The notes beneath the pieces are model-generated. The model did no database searches and was not told the origin of the DNA. It saw only the letters and a list, made by a program, of their open reading frames with translations. Shown piece by piece: positions 35,643 through 47,013 of a stretch of DNA of 64,000 bases. Source of the stretch: Anaeramoeba ignava (taxonomy: Eukaryota > Metamonada > Anaeramoebidae); the NCBI GenBank assembly GCA_028826165.1, contig JAPDFW010000092.1:310001-374000 (forward strand), in the 5' to 3' direction. Numbering within the stretch: the first letter of the stretch is position 1; the number at the start of each line of letters is the position of its first letter. The translations under genes were made by a program, and so were the position numbers.

Positions 35643-35974
35643 TTAAAAATAAAAATAAAAATGAAAAATTTTTAATCAAAAATCTTTTTAAATTGTTTTC
35701 ATTAACGATTAGTTTATAAGTTAATATTTTCTTTTCAAATTGATTTAAAAATCATTCAATAATCAATTAAATTTTTCTCATTTTTGTTCCACTTTTTAGT
35801 TTTTCTCAAAAATTATTTCTTAATTGAAATAAAGAAAATATTAATTTAGAATAACTAAAAATGATTAAATTATAATTTATAAATTAATTCAAATTAATTG
35901 ATTTTTTTGTTAATTTTTATTTTTTTGACTCATCAATTTAATTAAAATTTTAATTAAAAATTTGATTAAAAAAT
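35643..35974. other. Intergenic between NTPase copy 1 and orphan exon copy 2
   Basis: Duplicated promoter and 3' region; 39633-39983 is the matching stretch upstream of NTPase copy 2, sharing GATTAGTTTATAAGTTAAT and GTTCCACTTTTTAG. The differences are mainly homopolymer lengths. No coding potential seen. Confidence 0.55.
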
Positions 35975-36137
35975 TTAATAAATGTTAGTTTTATATTTTT
36001 GTGAAATATAATTTCTTGCTTCTGTTTCAATTTTTTCTAAACTATTAAATTGTTTTTTCTTTTTTTGTGGAAATGGTTTATGAAAAAATATTTCTCTTGA
36101 TGGAGTAACTCTTGAAAAGAAAGTTCCTGAATAATTT
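35975..36137 (-). pseudogene. Orphan terminal exon, copy 2
   Basis: Same length (163 nt), stop and peptide as the true last exon at 39984-40146. It is preceded on the minus strand by a repeat tract and NTPase copy 2 rather than by its own first exon. Confidence 0.65.
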
Positions 36138-36169
36138 CTAATTTTACAAATTAGAATACAATATTTAAT

Positions 36170-36962
36170 TTTGGATTTATTTAATTTTGATTTAATTTTA
36201 ATTTAATTTTGATTTAATTTTGATTTAATTTTGATTTAATATTGATTTAATTTTGATTTAATATTGATTTAATTTTGATTTAATATTGATTTAAATTTTG
36301 ATTTAATTTTGATTTAATATTGATTTAATATTGATTTAATTTTGATTTAATTTTGATTTAATTTTGATTTAATTTTGATTTAATATTGATTTAAATTTTG
36401 ATTTAATTTTGATTTTATTTTGATTTAATTTTGATTTAATATTGATTTAATTTTGATTTAATTTTGATTTAATTTTGATTTAATTTTGATTTAATTTTGA
36501 TTTAATTTTGATTTAATTTTAATTTAATTTTGATTTAATTTTGATTTAATTTTAATTTAATTTTAATTTAATTTTGATTTAATTTTAATTTAATTTTGAT
36601 TTAATTTTGATTTAATATTGATTTAATTTTGATTTAATTTTGATTTAATATTAATTTAATTTTGATTTAATTTTAATATTGATTTTAATTTAATTTTGAT
36701 TTAATTTTGATTTAATATTGATTTAATTTTGATTTAATTTTGATTTAATTTTAATTTAATATTGATTTAATTTTAATTTAATATTGATTTAATTTTGATT
36801 TAATTTTGATTTAATTTTGATTTAATTTTGATTTAATTTTAATTTAATTTTGATTTAATTTTGATTTAATATTAATTTAATTTTGATTTAATTTTGATTT
36901 AATTTTGATTTAATTTTGATTTAATTTTCATTTAATTTTGATTTAATTTTGATTTTGATTTT
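36170..36962. repeat. GATTTAATTTT tract 2
   Basis: About 70 11-mers like tract 1, with GATTTAATATT variants and a few irregular units near 36410 and 36670. It joins orphan exon copy 2 to NTPase copy 2. Confidence 0.85.
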
Positions 36963-36999
36963 ATTTTCAAATTTGAATTCAATTTGTTTGGTTGTTTTG

Positions 37000-39632
37000 T
37001 TATTTTTCTATCAAATTTTCATAACAGGATAACCACTCAACCGGATTTATTTTCTTTAATTCTTCATAATTAACCAAAATAACTGGATCTTCTGCAAATT
37101 GAGAAGATTTCAGAAAATGTGAGCTAGAAGAGATGTAAACATAATATTGATTGGATGGAAGAATATATGTTTCCTTTCGAGTTTTTTGCTTGTTTTCTTC
37201 TTTTTCTTTGTTTTCTTTGTTTTCTTCGTTTTGAGAAGTTTTCTTATTTGTTGATTTTTGAATCTTTTTTTTTGATATATTTTGTATCAACTGTAAAGTC
37301 TTTTCATCTAAAGTTATTCCTGATAATTTTGAATAATATTCTAAAACTGAAGTTGTTTCTTCTTTATTTGGTTTAAAATTTCTTTTGAATAAACCATCAA
37401 CTCTTGGTTTATTTTGAGAATAATCTAATGTTGAAACTTGAAAGTAAAAGAGTTGTTTTTCATTTTTCTTATTTTCAGATAAACAAACGAAATCAACAAC
37501 AGAATGATCTTGGAAACACACAATCAAATCTCCGATTGAAATATGTTCCAATTTATTTTTCCTCTCTTGGTGAATGATATTTTTTATCTGAATTTCAAAT
37601 AATTTGGGTTTTTTTTGATTTTCTCCTTTCAAATTGATATTTGATAATTTAAGAGAGGAATTCAAAAAATATTCAAATCCATTCAAAACAAATAATTCTA
37701 ATGCTCTCCATTTATCTCCGATTTGACATAATAAATTGATATAAGTTACTCCTTCATTTTTGAAAATTTCAAGAATTGCTTCTTTTACCCATGCACAAAT
37801 TGGAACAATTTCCTTTTCTAATGATCTTACAAGGTTTCTTTGATTAATCTTCCTTTTTTCATTTTCATTTTCTTGATCATTGAAGTGACTTGATTCAAAG
37901 ATTTGAGTTTCAAATAAACCTGATAATTCCCAAAAGTTAGGCAAAGAAGTAATATTTTGATTTAGGCAAATAAGAGTTGGAAATTCAATCTCTTGTCTGA
38001 TAGTTTGAGGATTCTTGAATTCTTGGATTTTATCCAGAACATAATTAACTCTTTGTTTATAATATTCAATAGAATCTACAATACATTCACTTTCAAATTG
38101 AAGTTGAGGAAATAATTTTTTTTTCCTGTTTCGGTAAGTTGTTGTTATAATATCTAATACTCTTGGAACTTTGTTTGTAAACTGTTCCCAATAATCTATT
38201 TTTGCATCTTCTGGAATTTTTCTTTCTTTTCTTTTCCATTCGAAAATTGATTCAAATTCTAATTCACTAAAAAAAGTTGGTTTCACTCCAAATTCCTGAA
38301 AATTAATATTCGTAAGCTTACTCTGATTAAAACTTGAGCTCACAGCTGTTATTATCAATCCACTTCTAATTTTTGGTAAATTCATGAAAATATTTAAAAT
38401 ATGTTTTCTCTTTTTAAATTGTTCTCTATAAAGAACATTATATTCATCAATTGCAATCAAAACTTTAAATTCTTCAACATCTAATTTAAAAAAGTTTCGG
38501 AAAAAATTTTCGCAATCCTGAACCATTAGTTTTTTATCTTTTCGAGTAATTTTTTTTTTATTCCATAATTTATCATCATAATCAAATCCACATTTTTGAA
38601 ATAATTTTGTTCCATATCTTACAAAAAGATCTTTCATTATGTCTTGAGCAACAGAATAACTTTCAGAATCTCTTAAACTAAATAAATCAGTCAAATAAAT
38701 AACAACCCATTTTTGATTTTCATTTGAATTTTCATTTTCATTTGAATTTTCATTTTCATTTGAATTCTCATTTGAATTTTCATTTGAATTTTCATTTGAA
38801 TTTTCATTTGAATTTTGTCGATTAGATTCTTTCTTTTGTTGAACTTTCCATGGCTTTCAATTTGATTTTAAATGATTTTTCAATTTCCAAACATTGAATA
38901 TAAATATAAATATAAATATAAATATCAATATAAATATAAATATAAATTTAAATTTAAATATAAATTTAAATATAAATATAAATATAAATATCAATATAAA
39001 TATCAATATAAATATAAATATAAATATAAATATAAATATAAATATAAATATAAATATAAATTTAAATATAAATATAAATATAAATATAAATATCAATATA
39101 AATATAAATATAAATATAAATATAAATATAAATATAATTATAAATATAAATATAAATATAAATATAAATATAAATATAAATATAAATATAAATATAAATA
39201 TCATTTTAAATATTTATTTTTGGATTGAAAAATTTATACATTAAAATAAGAGAAATAAGAAGCAAGATGAAAAAGAGTGTAAGATTTCCCTGTTCCATTT
39301 CCTCCATATAAAATGATATTTTCTGTGGATCCTTCCTCGATTTGTTTCATCAAAGATTGTGTTTGTTCTCGTATCAAAATTGGAGATAAATTTCCAAGTT
39401 TTTGTTTTCGAATTTCCACTAGAGAAAAAGGAAAAATATTGCAAGATATTCCTCCAATTTTATTGCAATTTTCTAGTTTTGAATGTTCTTGAATTGGAAT
39501 TGTTGCAAGTTCTTTTTCAAGTTTTTTTTCAAGTTCTTTTTGAATTTCTTTTTCAAGATCTTTTTCTTGTTGATGTTTAAGTAATTGTTCAACAAAAATT
39601 TTTTGTTTTTCTTGAAGAGATTTTTTTGACAT
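37000..39632 (-). CDS. Crinkler/RHS-like P-loop NTPase with REase-like C-terminus, copy 2 (intact)
   Basis: Exon 1 39632-39240 and exon 2 38853-37000, phase-0 GT-AG intron of 386 nt, about 748 residues. Exon 1 ends with Walker A ([20 protein letters not shown]). Exon 2 begins with a Lys-rich and (NSNEN)n insert, then [14 protein letters not shown], Walker [15 protein letters not shown] and a sensor-like [11 protein letters not shown]. The C-terminal part ([45 protein letters not shown]) has the D...QV[ST] pattern of restriction-endonuclease-like folds. This NTPase plus REase pairing is what is described for Crinkler effectors and trypanosome RHS proteins; assignment is by layout, not by search. 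Mitoribosomal DAP3/S29 shares the NTPase style but lacks this C-terminus. Multiple copies and near-identity suggest a recently expanding family. Confidence 0.65.
38895..39202 (-). repeat. Intron tract of NTPase copy 2, AAATAT hexamers
   Basis: About 50 plus-strand hexamers AAATAT with AATATC, AAATTT and AATTAT variants, between donor GTATAAATTT and acceptor TTGAAAG. Confidence 0.85.
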
Positions 39633-39983
39633 TTAAAAAATTAAAAAATAAAAAAAAAATGAAAAATTTTTAATCAAAAAAAAAAATCTTTTTAAATTGT
39701 TTTCATCAACGATTAGTTTATAAGTTAATATTTTCTTTTCAAATTGATTTAAAAATCATTCAATAATCAATTAAATTTTTCTCATTTTTTGTTCCACTTT
39801 TTAGTTTTTTTTTTTCTCAAAATTATTTCTTAATTGAAATAAGAAAATATTAATTTAGAATAACTAAAAATGATTAAATTATAATTTATAAATTAATTCA
39901 AATTAATTGATTTTTTTGTTAATTTTTATTTTTTTGACTCATCAATTTAATTAAAATTTTAATTAAAAATTTGATTAAAAAAT

Positions 39984-40727
39984 TTAATAAATGTTAGTTT
40001 TATATTTTTGTGAAATATAATTTCTTGCTTCTGTTTCAATTTTTTCTAAACTATTAAATTGTTTTTTCTTTTTTTGTGGGAATGGTTTATGAAAAAATAT
40101 TTCTCTTGATGGAGTAACTCTTGAAAAGAAAGTTCCTGAATAATTTCTAATTTTACAAATTAGAATACAATATTTAATTTAGGATTGATTTAATTTTGAT
40201 TTAATTTTGATTTAATATTGATTTAATTTTCATTTAATTTTGATTTAATTTTGATTTAATTTTGATTTAATTTTGATTTAATTTTGATTTAATATTGATT
40301 TAATTTTGATTTGATATTGATTTAATTTTGATTTAATTTTCATTTAATTTTGATTTAATTTTGATTTAATTTTGATTTAATTTTGATTTAATTTTGATTT
40401 GATATTGATTTTACTCTAAAATTAATTGAGATATTTCTTCGTTAGAGTGAAAAATATTATGACAAATTGATGAAGTTCGAAGAAATTGAAAATCATTTTC
40501 AATATAAGGATCAATATCTGAAATTGAAATTTTCTTTAAAAAACGATCAAAAATAATAGAATTTGGATTCTTTTTATAAAATAAAACAAAGTTAAATAAA
40601 ATGAATATATTTTTGATCTCTTGAAATAATTTAATTTTATCAATAAAAATACAAGATTTTGTTTAGGAGATTGTTTAACAGAATTTGGTTTTGGAGATGA
40701 AACAAGATAATTATGAAGTTTTTTCAT
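39984..40727 (-). CDS. Small protein of unknown function, source of the duplicated terminal exon
   Basis: Exon 1 40727-40415 and exon 2 40146-39984, joined by GT-AG across a 268-nt repeat intron (phase 2), give about 158 residues. I do not recognise the family. Exon 1 starts MKKLHNYLVSSPKPNS and contains a hydrophobic/helical part (IFILFNFVLFYKKNPNSII) and an acidic part (DIDPYIENDFQFL). Exon 2 is basic (FHKPFPQKKKKQFNSLEKI) and ends SQKYKTNIY. One A seems missing in the coding A run near 40656-40662: before it the ATG frame is open, after it the next frame runs to the donor in the right phase. The exon-2 changes among its three copies include a silent T/C in a Phe codon, which supports this frame. 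Confidence 0.5.
40175..40413 (-). repeat. GATTTAATTTT tract 3, intron of the small gene
   Basis: About 20 11-mers between donor GTAAAATC and the terminal exon. This is the short tract in its apparently original place; tracts 1 and 2 in the array are 3-4 times longer. Confidence 0.8.
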
Positions 40728-40817
40728 TTTGGAATGAAATTTTGTTTGCTTTTAATTTTTTTTTAAATTTGAATTTTTTGTTTTGGAAATTAATTTTTTT
40801 TTTCTTTAAAATTTAAA

Positions 40818-42805
40818 TTAAAGAAAATTCACAATTGTTTTAATTTTCTTCTCATCAAAAATTCTTGATAATTGTGTGATTATAATGAATGATAATTCTT
40901 TAAATTTAGAAATAGTTAATCCAAGATATTTTCCATCTTGATGTTTTTTAAGAAAAACCTAACAATTTTTATTTTAAAGAATATTATTTTAAAGAATATT
41001 ATTTTGAATATTATTTTAAAGAATATTATTTTGAATATTATTTTAAAGAATATTATTTTGAATATTATTTTGAATATTATTTTAAATATTATTTTAAATA
41101 TTATTTTGAATAATTATTTTTAATATTATTTTGAATATTATTTTAAATATTATTTTGAATATTATTGTTGATACTTCTGGTATTTTTTCACCATATCTTG
41201 AATTATATCTGAATAATTGATTCATATCTTTCTTAGAAAGTTGATCATAGCTTTCGGATTTTGTTGATTTAATTAAAACTGGAGAATTTAATCCATTTTT
41301 CTTAAGCATAGAAAATGAATATCCTTGTGAATGAGAACGTTTTATTTGATCTTGATTTGAAAAATTGTAAAAATTATAATGATTATTATTATTATTGTTG
41401 TTATTATTGTTATTGTTGTTTTCATTTTCGTTTTCAATTTGATTTTCAATTTGATTTTGATTTTGATTTTGATTTTGAATTTGATTTTGATTTTCAATTT
41501 GATTTTGATTTTCAATTTGATTTTGATTTTGATTTTGATTTTGATTTTGATTTTGATTTTGATTTTGAATTTGATTTTGGTTTTGATTTTGATTTTGATT
41601 TTCAATTTGATTTTGATTTTGATTTTGATTTTGATTTTCACTTTCATTTTCATTTTCAAAATTTTTATCATTTTTATTCTTGAAGAAAAAAACAGGAACA
41701 CTTTCCAAAATTGTGAAATCTTTTTCTGATTCTATTAATAATTGTTTTCTTAAATTTTCAGTTGAATAACCAAATAATTCAAAATCTTCAATTTTTTCAT
41801 CAGTAATTTTAAATTGTTGTAATTCTTTTTCAGTTAAATAAAGTAATCTAATATAAGAATATTGAGTTGAAACAAAATCAAGACTTCCACAAATATATTT
41901 ATTATCATAAAGTAAACAAGCATCAATACAACCATCAGTTAATTGAATTTCTTCAATAATTTGAGTTGCTAAAAGAAAAAATCTTCGAGATCCCTTTTAA
42001 AAAATGAAAAAAATGTTTGAAAATTTAAAAAGAAATTATTTTTTGTTGATTTTTTTTTACTTTTGGAAAATCAAAATATGGAAGATGATGAAAAGGAGAA
42101 AGAAGAAGATTTGTTAGATCAAACATTTTTGAAAAGAGTAATGGAACTAATTCTCGTGTTGCTTGTTCTAATAAGCTTTTAAAATAATCTTCTGAACCTT
42201 CTGCTCTCTTTAAAACATTTCAATTAAAATTCATTTATAAAATTAAAATTAAAATTCATTTATAAAATTAAAATTAATATTAAAATTAAAATTAAAATTA
42301 AAATTAAAATTAAAATTAAAATTAAAATTAAAATTAAAATTAAAGTTAAAATTAAAATTAAAATTCATTTATAAAATTAAAATTAAATATTAATATTAAT
42401 TAAATAGAATTGATTTACTTCTCGTAAATGTTTTATTGAATGATTGAAAAATTTAAAACAATCAATAAAGAAATGATGATGTTCTCTTAAAGTTTCATCA
42501 ATAATATTCAAAGAAGATTGAGCAAAAACAGAAAGTATAGAATCACCAATAGGAATAACACTAATTTTCAAAGTAGATAAAGAAACAATATCAAGATTAT
42601 TTGGAGTGAGATTTTTCATTGAGTCTCTAATTGAAAGAATTGCTCCAGCTAATTTTTCTTGCATTTGTTTATTGATTTTTGGTGGAAAAATACATAAACA
42701 TTTTTCTGGTTGTTCATCTTCATTTTCTATTTCTTCTAAACAAATTTCTTTAATCCAACAAATAAATCCTTCATTAAAAGGATTTTGAGTATTTTCTAAA
42801 TTCAT
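40818..42805 (-). CDS. Longin-domain protein of HPS4/CCZ1 type
   Basis: Four exons: 42805-42419, 42207-42061, 41993-41175 and 40958-40818; all junctions are GT-AG in phase 0, giving 497 residues. The start is the ATG at 42805; the open frame upstream is T-rich and unlikely to be coding. The N-terminal longin region (KCLCIFPPKINKQMQEKLAG, VSLSTLKISVIPIGDSILS, HHFFIDCFKFFNHS) resembles HPS4 in order. The next part (DGCIDACLLYDNKYICGSL, YSYIRLLYLTEKEL) resembles the second longin domain of HPS4/CCZ1 proteins. An Asn/Gln tract (41415-41660) follows, and the last exon ends DGKYLGLTISKFKEL...IVNFL. In such proteins the longin pair is part of a Rab GEF (BLOC-3 or MON1-CCZ1). The choice between HPS4 and CCZ1 cannot be made by eye. 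Confidence 0.55.
40965..41173 (-). repeat. Intron 3 of the longin gene, AATATTATTTT units
   Basis: Plus-strand units of AATATTATTTT followed by GA, AA or AAAGA fill the intron. Donor GTATCAAC, acceptor AATTGTTAG. Confidence 0.8.
42225..42405 (-). repeat. Intron 1 of the longin gene, AAAATT hexamers
   Basis: About 25 AAAATT hexamers on the plus strand, bounded by ATTCATTTATAAAATT repeats. Apart from one G and the C of the ATTCATTTAT boundary units it has only A and T. Confidence 0.8.
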
Positions 42806-42992
42806 TATAAATAAAGAATGAAAAAAATGAAAAAAATGAAAAAAATGAAAAATTAAATTCAATTTTAAATTTAAATCAATTTTATTCCAAAAAATCGAAA
42901 TAAATCAAAAAAAAAGAAAATCATTCAAAAAAAAAGAATTGAATCAAAAAATTAGAAAAGAAAAGAAAAGAAAAGAAAAGAAAAGAAAGAAA

Positions 42993-45900
42993 TTATTTTC
43001 TTTTTCTCGCCATTTTTGAATATTGACGTGATTGATGATAATTTTTGATTGAAACATCTGATCGACGAGAAAAAGGAGATTTCTTTTTCTCTTCAATATC
43101 CATCATCAATTGATTTTGAACAAGAGAGTTTGTATGTAAATAAGTATTTGAGGAAGTTTCATAACGCATTTTCAACTCATGAGTCTTTGCTCTACTCATA
43201 ACCTTGTTGGTTAACTCTTGGGCTTGGTTAGTCAATCTCAGAGCTCTCTCATGCTCATTCCGCAAAGCAGCTTCTGTTGCTCTCTCGAGGACATTTGCGT
43301 TTATAATATCAAGATCAACTTCTTCTTGTGCGATTTCTTCATCTGTTGTGACTTTAAGTTTTTCTGTTATGATTCTCAAGTGTTTTGAGCCGTCAACTGA
43401 TTTATATTCAATTTGGAACTGCACATAAATGGCGGGGATATTAGTATCGGTTTTGAAATCATAATTGTATGTGATGCTCTCGTCTGCAGTCACATTTCCT
43501 CGCTCCTCATAATGAATGGATTTGAACTCGTTATTTTTGTCTTTCATTTCTTCTTTTGATTGTTCAGAAGAATCATAAATAAAACAATCATTTGTGATGA
43601 AAATCTTGATTCCAACTTGGGTCGCAATTACTTGACCAGAGAGAAATTCCTTGAACTTTGATTTCATTTCCTCGGGCTTTACAATATCCAGATCGCCACC
43701 TGTTTCTTGGGCCACTTTTCCTATTTTTTCCAAATAGCAATCCGTATCATCAAAAGTTAGAACATTAACAACAATGCCTTTGTTCTTGCATTCAATGGAT
43801 AATTGTTCGTAGAAATCATCCTTCTCGTTTTTGCTCTCAACAGAACCTATCCCGACATTACTCTGTCCGTCAGTACAAAGTACTACTTTCGATCCACTTT
43901 TTAACCCTGCAATTTCAGACGAAATCAAAAGTGCTGGTCCCAATGCAGTCATCCCTCTGTGTGTCAAAGACTTGAGCTCTTCCAGTAGGATTTGTTTGGA
44001 TTGTCCTATTTCGGGGGGAATCCATTTTCTTCCTAATTCTCTTAGTTTCTCAATATCTTTTTGTTCGTCTGAATTCAATATTTTTTTGATATTTTTTGAG
44101 TCCGCATGAATTTCCACTTTGGATTCGAATGAAACAAGAGCAACTCTGGTTTCTGGATGTTCTTCTACAAAGGTCTGCATCTGTGCGCGCACTGCAAGCT
44201 TCAGGCAGTCTAGTCTTGTAGCTTGTGTTGTGATAAGTTCTTTCTTCTTTTTTTTCTTCTTCTTTTTCTTCTTTTTTTTCTTGATTTGTTTCTTGGTTTA
44301 ATTGTTGGTTTAATTGTTGATTTGCGAATGGATCTAATTGTAAGTTTAAGTTGTTGGGAATTTGAAGTCTTTGTTGGACTAATGGTTTTCTTTGTCTCAT
44401 ATGATGTTTGTTTCGTACTCTTTCTTGTTCTGGATGTCTTCCAATAAAGTTGTAAATCTCTTCTCGTGTTCCTTGAATCTAAATATTAAATATTAAATAT
44501 TGAATTAAATATTAAATTGAATTAAATTGAATTGAATTAAATTGAATTGAATATTAAATTGAATTAAATTGAATTGAATATTAAATATTGAATTAAATAT
44601 TAAATTGAATTGAATTGAATTGAATTAAATATTGAATTGAATATTAAATTGAATAAATTAAATATTAAATTAAATATTAAAAATATTAAAATTAAAATTA
44701 AATTAAATAAATTAAATATTAAATTGAATATTGAATTAAAATTGAATATTGAATTGAATCAAATTGAATTAAATTAAATTGAATATTAAATTGAATTGAA
44801 TTAAATTAAATTGAATATTGAATTGAATTGAATTGAATTAAATATTAAATTGAATTAAATTGAATTAAATTAAATATTGAATTAAATATTGAATTGAATT
44901 GGAATTAAATTGAATATTGAATTGAATATTAAATATTGAATTAAAATTAAATTGAATTAAATTGAAATTAAATTGAATATTAAATATTAAATTGAATTAA
45001 ATTGAATTAAATTAAATTAAATTAAATTGAATTGAATATTAAATTAAATTGAATTAAGAATTAAATTGAATTGAATTGAATATTAAATATTAAATTGAAT
45101 TAAATTAAATATTGAATTAAATTGAATATTAAATTGAATTAAATTGAATTGAATTCAAATTGAATTAAATTAACATTAAATTGAATTGAATTAAAATTAA
45201 ATATTGAAAATTAAATTGAATAAAATTAAATATTGAAATTAAATTAAATTAAATTGAATTAAATTAAAATTGAATATTAAATTGAATTAAATTAAATTAA
45301 ATATTGAATTGAATAAATTAAATTAAAATTAAATTGAATTAAAATTAAAATTAAATTGAATTAAATTGAATTGAATATTAAATATTAAATTGAATTGAAT
45401 ATTCAATATTGAATTAAATATTAAATATTGAATTAAATATTGAATTGAATTAAATTAAATTGAATTATTGAATTGAATTAAATATTAAATATTGAATCAA
45501 ATTGAATTGAATTGAATTGAATTAAATGAATATTAAATTGAATTGAATTAAATTAAATATTAAATATTGAATTGAATTGAATTGAATTTGAATTGAATTA
45601 AATATTGAATTGTATTGAATTGAATTAAATTAAAATATTGAATTGAATATTAAATTGAATATTAAATTGGAATTAAAATTGAATTAAATTGAATATTAAA
45701 TTGAATTGAATTGAATTGAATTAAATTAAATTGAATTAAATTAAATTAAATTGAATTGAATTAAATATTGAATTGAATATTAAATTAAATATTGAATTGA
45801 ATTGAATATTAAATTAAATTAAATATTGAATTGAATATTAAATTAAATTGAATTAAATTAAATATTGAATTAAATTGAATTAAATTGAATTAAATTAAAT

Positions 45901-46582
45901 TAAATTGTATTGAATTAAATTGAATTAAATATTGAATTAAATATTGAATTGTATTGAATTGAATTGAATTAAATTAAATATTAAATTATATTGAATATTG
46001 AATTAAATAGAATTAAATTGAATATTAAATTGAATTAAATTGATTTGAATTAAATATTAAAAATTGATTTGAATTTGTTAAAAAAAATATTACAGTATAA
46101 CGATGAGACATAGAACCTGAAATATCAATACAAAAAACAACAATTTCACCAGTTGAATCAATATTTTCTTTTTGATCTAAATCAGATTGAAAAAGAACAA
46201 AATCAGTTTCAGGTTTTTCAGGTTTTTGATTTACAAGTTCATTTGGAATTAAATTTTTTTTTCCACAAAATTCACAATTCCAAATTAAATTTGAAGGATT
46301 TTGAGGATCTTCATTTTGAAAATCAGAAAAAGAATTCAAAGCAGCTCCACATGAACAAACAAAAGGTTTTCCAATTTGATCGTGTTTGCGATTTGAAAGT
46401 GATTCAAACTGTAAATAAATAATATTGGAACTTATTTCTTCTAAATCATTTTGTGCTTTTTCTTCTTTTTCTTTTTCTTTTTCTTTCTCTTTTTCTTTTT
46501 CTTTTTCTTTTTTTTCTTCTTTTATTCCTTGTTCTTTTGATCTTAATCTTTGATGAGCAAATTTAGAAGCAAAACTTAACAT
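42993..46582 (-). CDS. Zinc-ribbon / vWA protein with Sec23/24-like layout (one frameshift)
   Basis: Exon 1 46582-46094 and exon 2 44478-42993, joined in phase 0 across a 1,615-nt repeat intron. After a Lys/Glu run comes a zinc ribbon (FVCSCGAALNSF ... WNCEFCGKKN), then a vWA domain with a full MIDAS: DISGSM ending exon 1, the Thr in HRGMTALGPAL, and Asp in LCTDGQSNVG. A beta-rich part (GIKIFITNDCFIYDSSEQ ... IPAIYVQFQIEYKSVDGS) and a helical part (RALRLTNQAQELTNKVMSR) follow, ending basic. Zinc ribbon, vWA trunk, beta-sandwich and helices in this order recall Sec23/Sec24 and relatives, but this is not a clear COPII subunit. A Gln/Asn/Glu/Lys insert sits inside the vWA right after the MIDAS strand. 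In its A/G run (44236-44280) the frame slips: the upstream frame ends, and LITTQATRLDCLKLAV continues in the next frame. Confidence 0.65.
44479..46093 (-). repeat. 1.6-kb intron of AATTGAATTAAAT-type repeats
   Basis: Mixed units AATTGAATT, AAATTGAATATT and AATTAAATATTG on the plus strand, less regular than the other introns. Apart from about ten bases, G is the only G/C base present. Donor GTAATATTTT, acceptor AATATTTAG. It interrupts the vWA domain directly after its MIDAS motif. Confidence 0.85.
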
Positions 46583-47013
46583 CTTTTTTTAAAAATTTAA
46601 AATGAAAAAAATGAAATTATTTTTTTTTCCTTTTTTTTCTTTTTTTCTTTTTTTTTTAGTTAAATTGAGAAAAATTTAAAAACAATTTTTTGCTTTAATG
46701 AAACTATTCAAAATTTTTTATCAAACAAATTTGAAAAAAAAGAAAAGGAAAAAAAAAAAGCAAAAAAAAAAGAATTTGAATTTAAAAAAAAAAATCAAAA
46801 AAATTAAACAAAACTAACTTCAAAAAAAAAAAATCAATTTTGAAAAGAAAAAGTGGAATTGAATCGTTTCAAATTGTTTTCCTTTTAAGAAGTTCAAAAG
46901 CTTAATTCTTTTGTTTTTTTTTTTTGATTTTTTTGATGATTTTGTTTCAGAATTTCCCAACAAGTAAAAGAGGAAGAAAGGAAAAGAATTTTTCAAATGA
47001 AAATGAATTGAAA
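46583..47013. other. Intergenic between vWA gene start and winged-helix gene end
   Basis: Dominated by A and T homopolymers of 6-14 bases. On the minus strand it includes ATTAAAGCAAAAAATTG about 110 nt upstream of the vWA start. No coding signal seen. Confidence 0.45.

Larger units (their letters stand above)
31310..40420. repeat. Tandem array: terminal-exon copy + repeat tract + NTPase gene
   Basis: Blocks recur in order: a 163-nt terminal exon (31369-31531, 35975-36137, 39984-40146), a GATTTAATTTT tract, then an NTPase-nuclease gene (32631-35642 and 37000-39632). The third terminal exon joins through its tract to its own gene at 40415-40727 instead of an NTPase gene. The two NTPase second exons differ at only about four residues. 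The junctions fall inside the tracts, which fits unequal crossing-over between them. Confidence 0.8.

Noticed and set aside
37000-39632. Mitoribosomal protein S29 (DAP3)
   Set aside because: The NTPase part is similar in style, but the REase-like C-terminus, near-identical duplicates and Asn-rich insert fit Crinkler/RHS proteins better; not fully excluded.
43204-44447. Plus-strand Ser/Phe-rich frames over the vWA gene
   Set aside because: Antisense of a gene with zinc-ribbon, MIDAS and matching splice phases.
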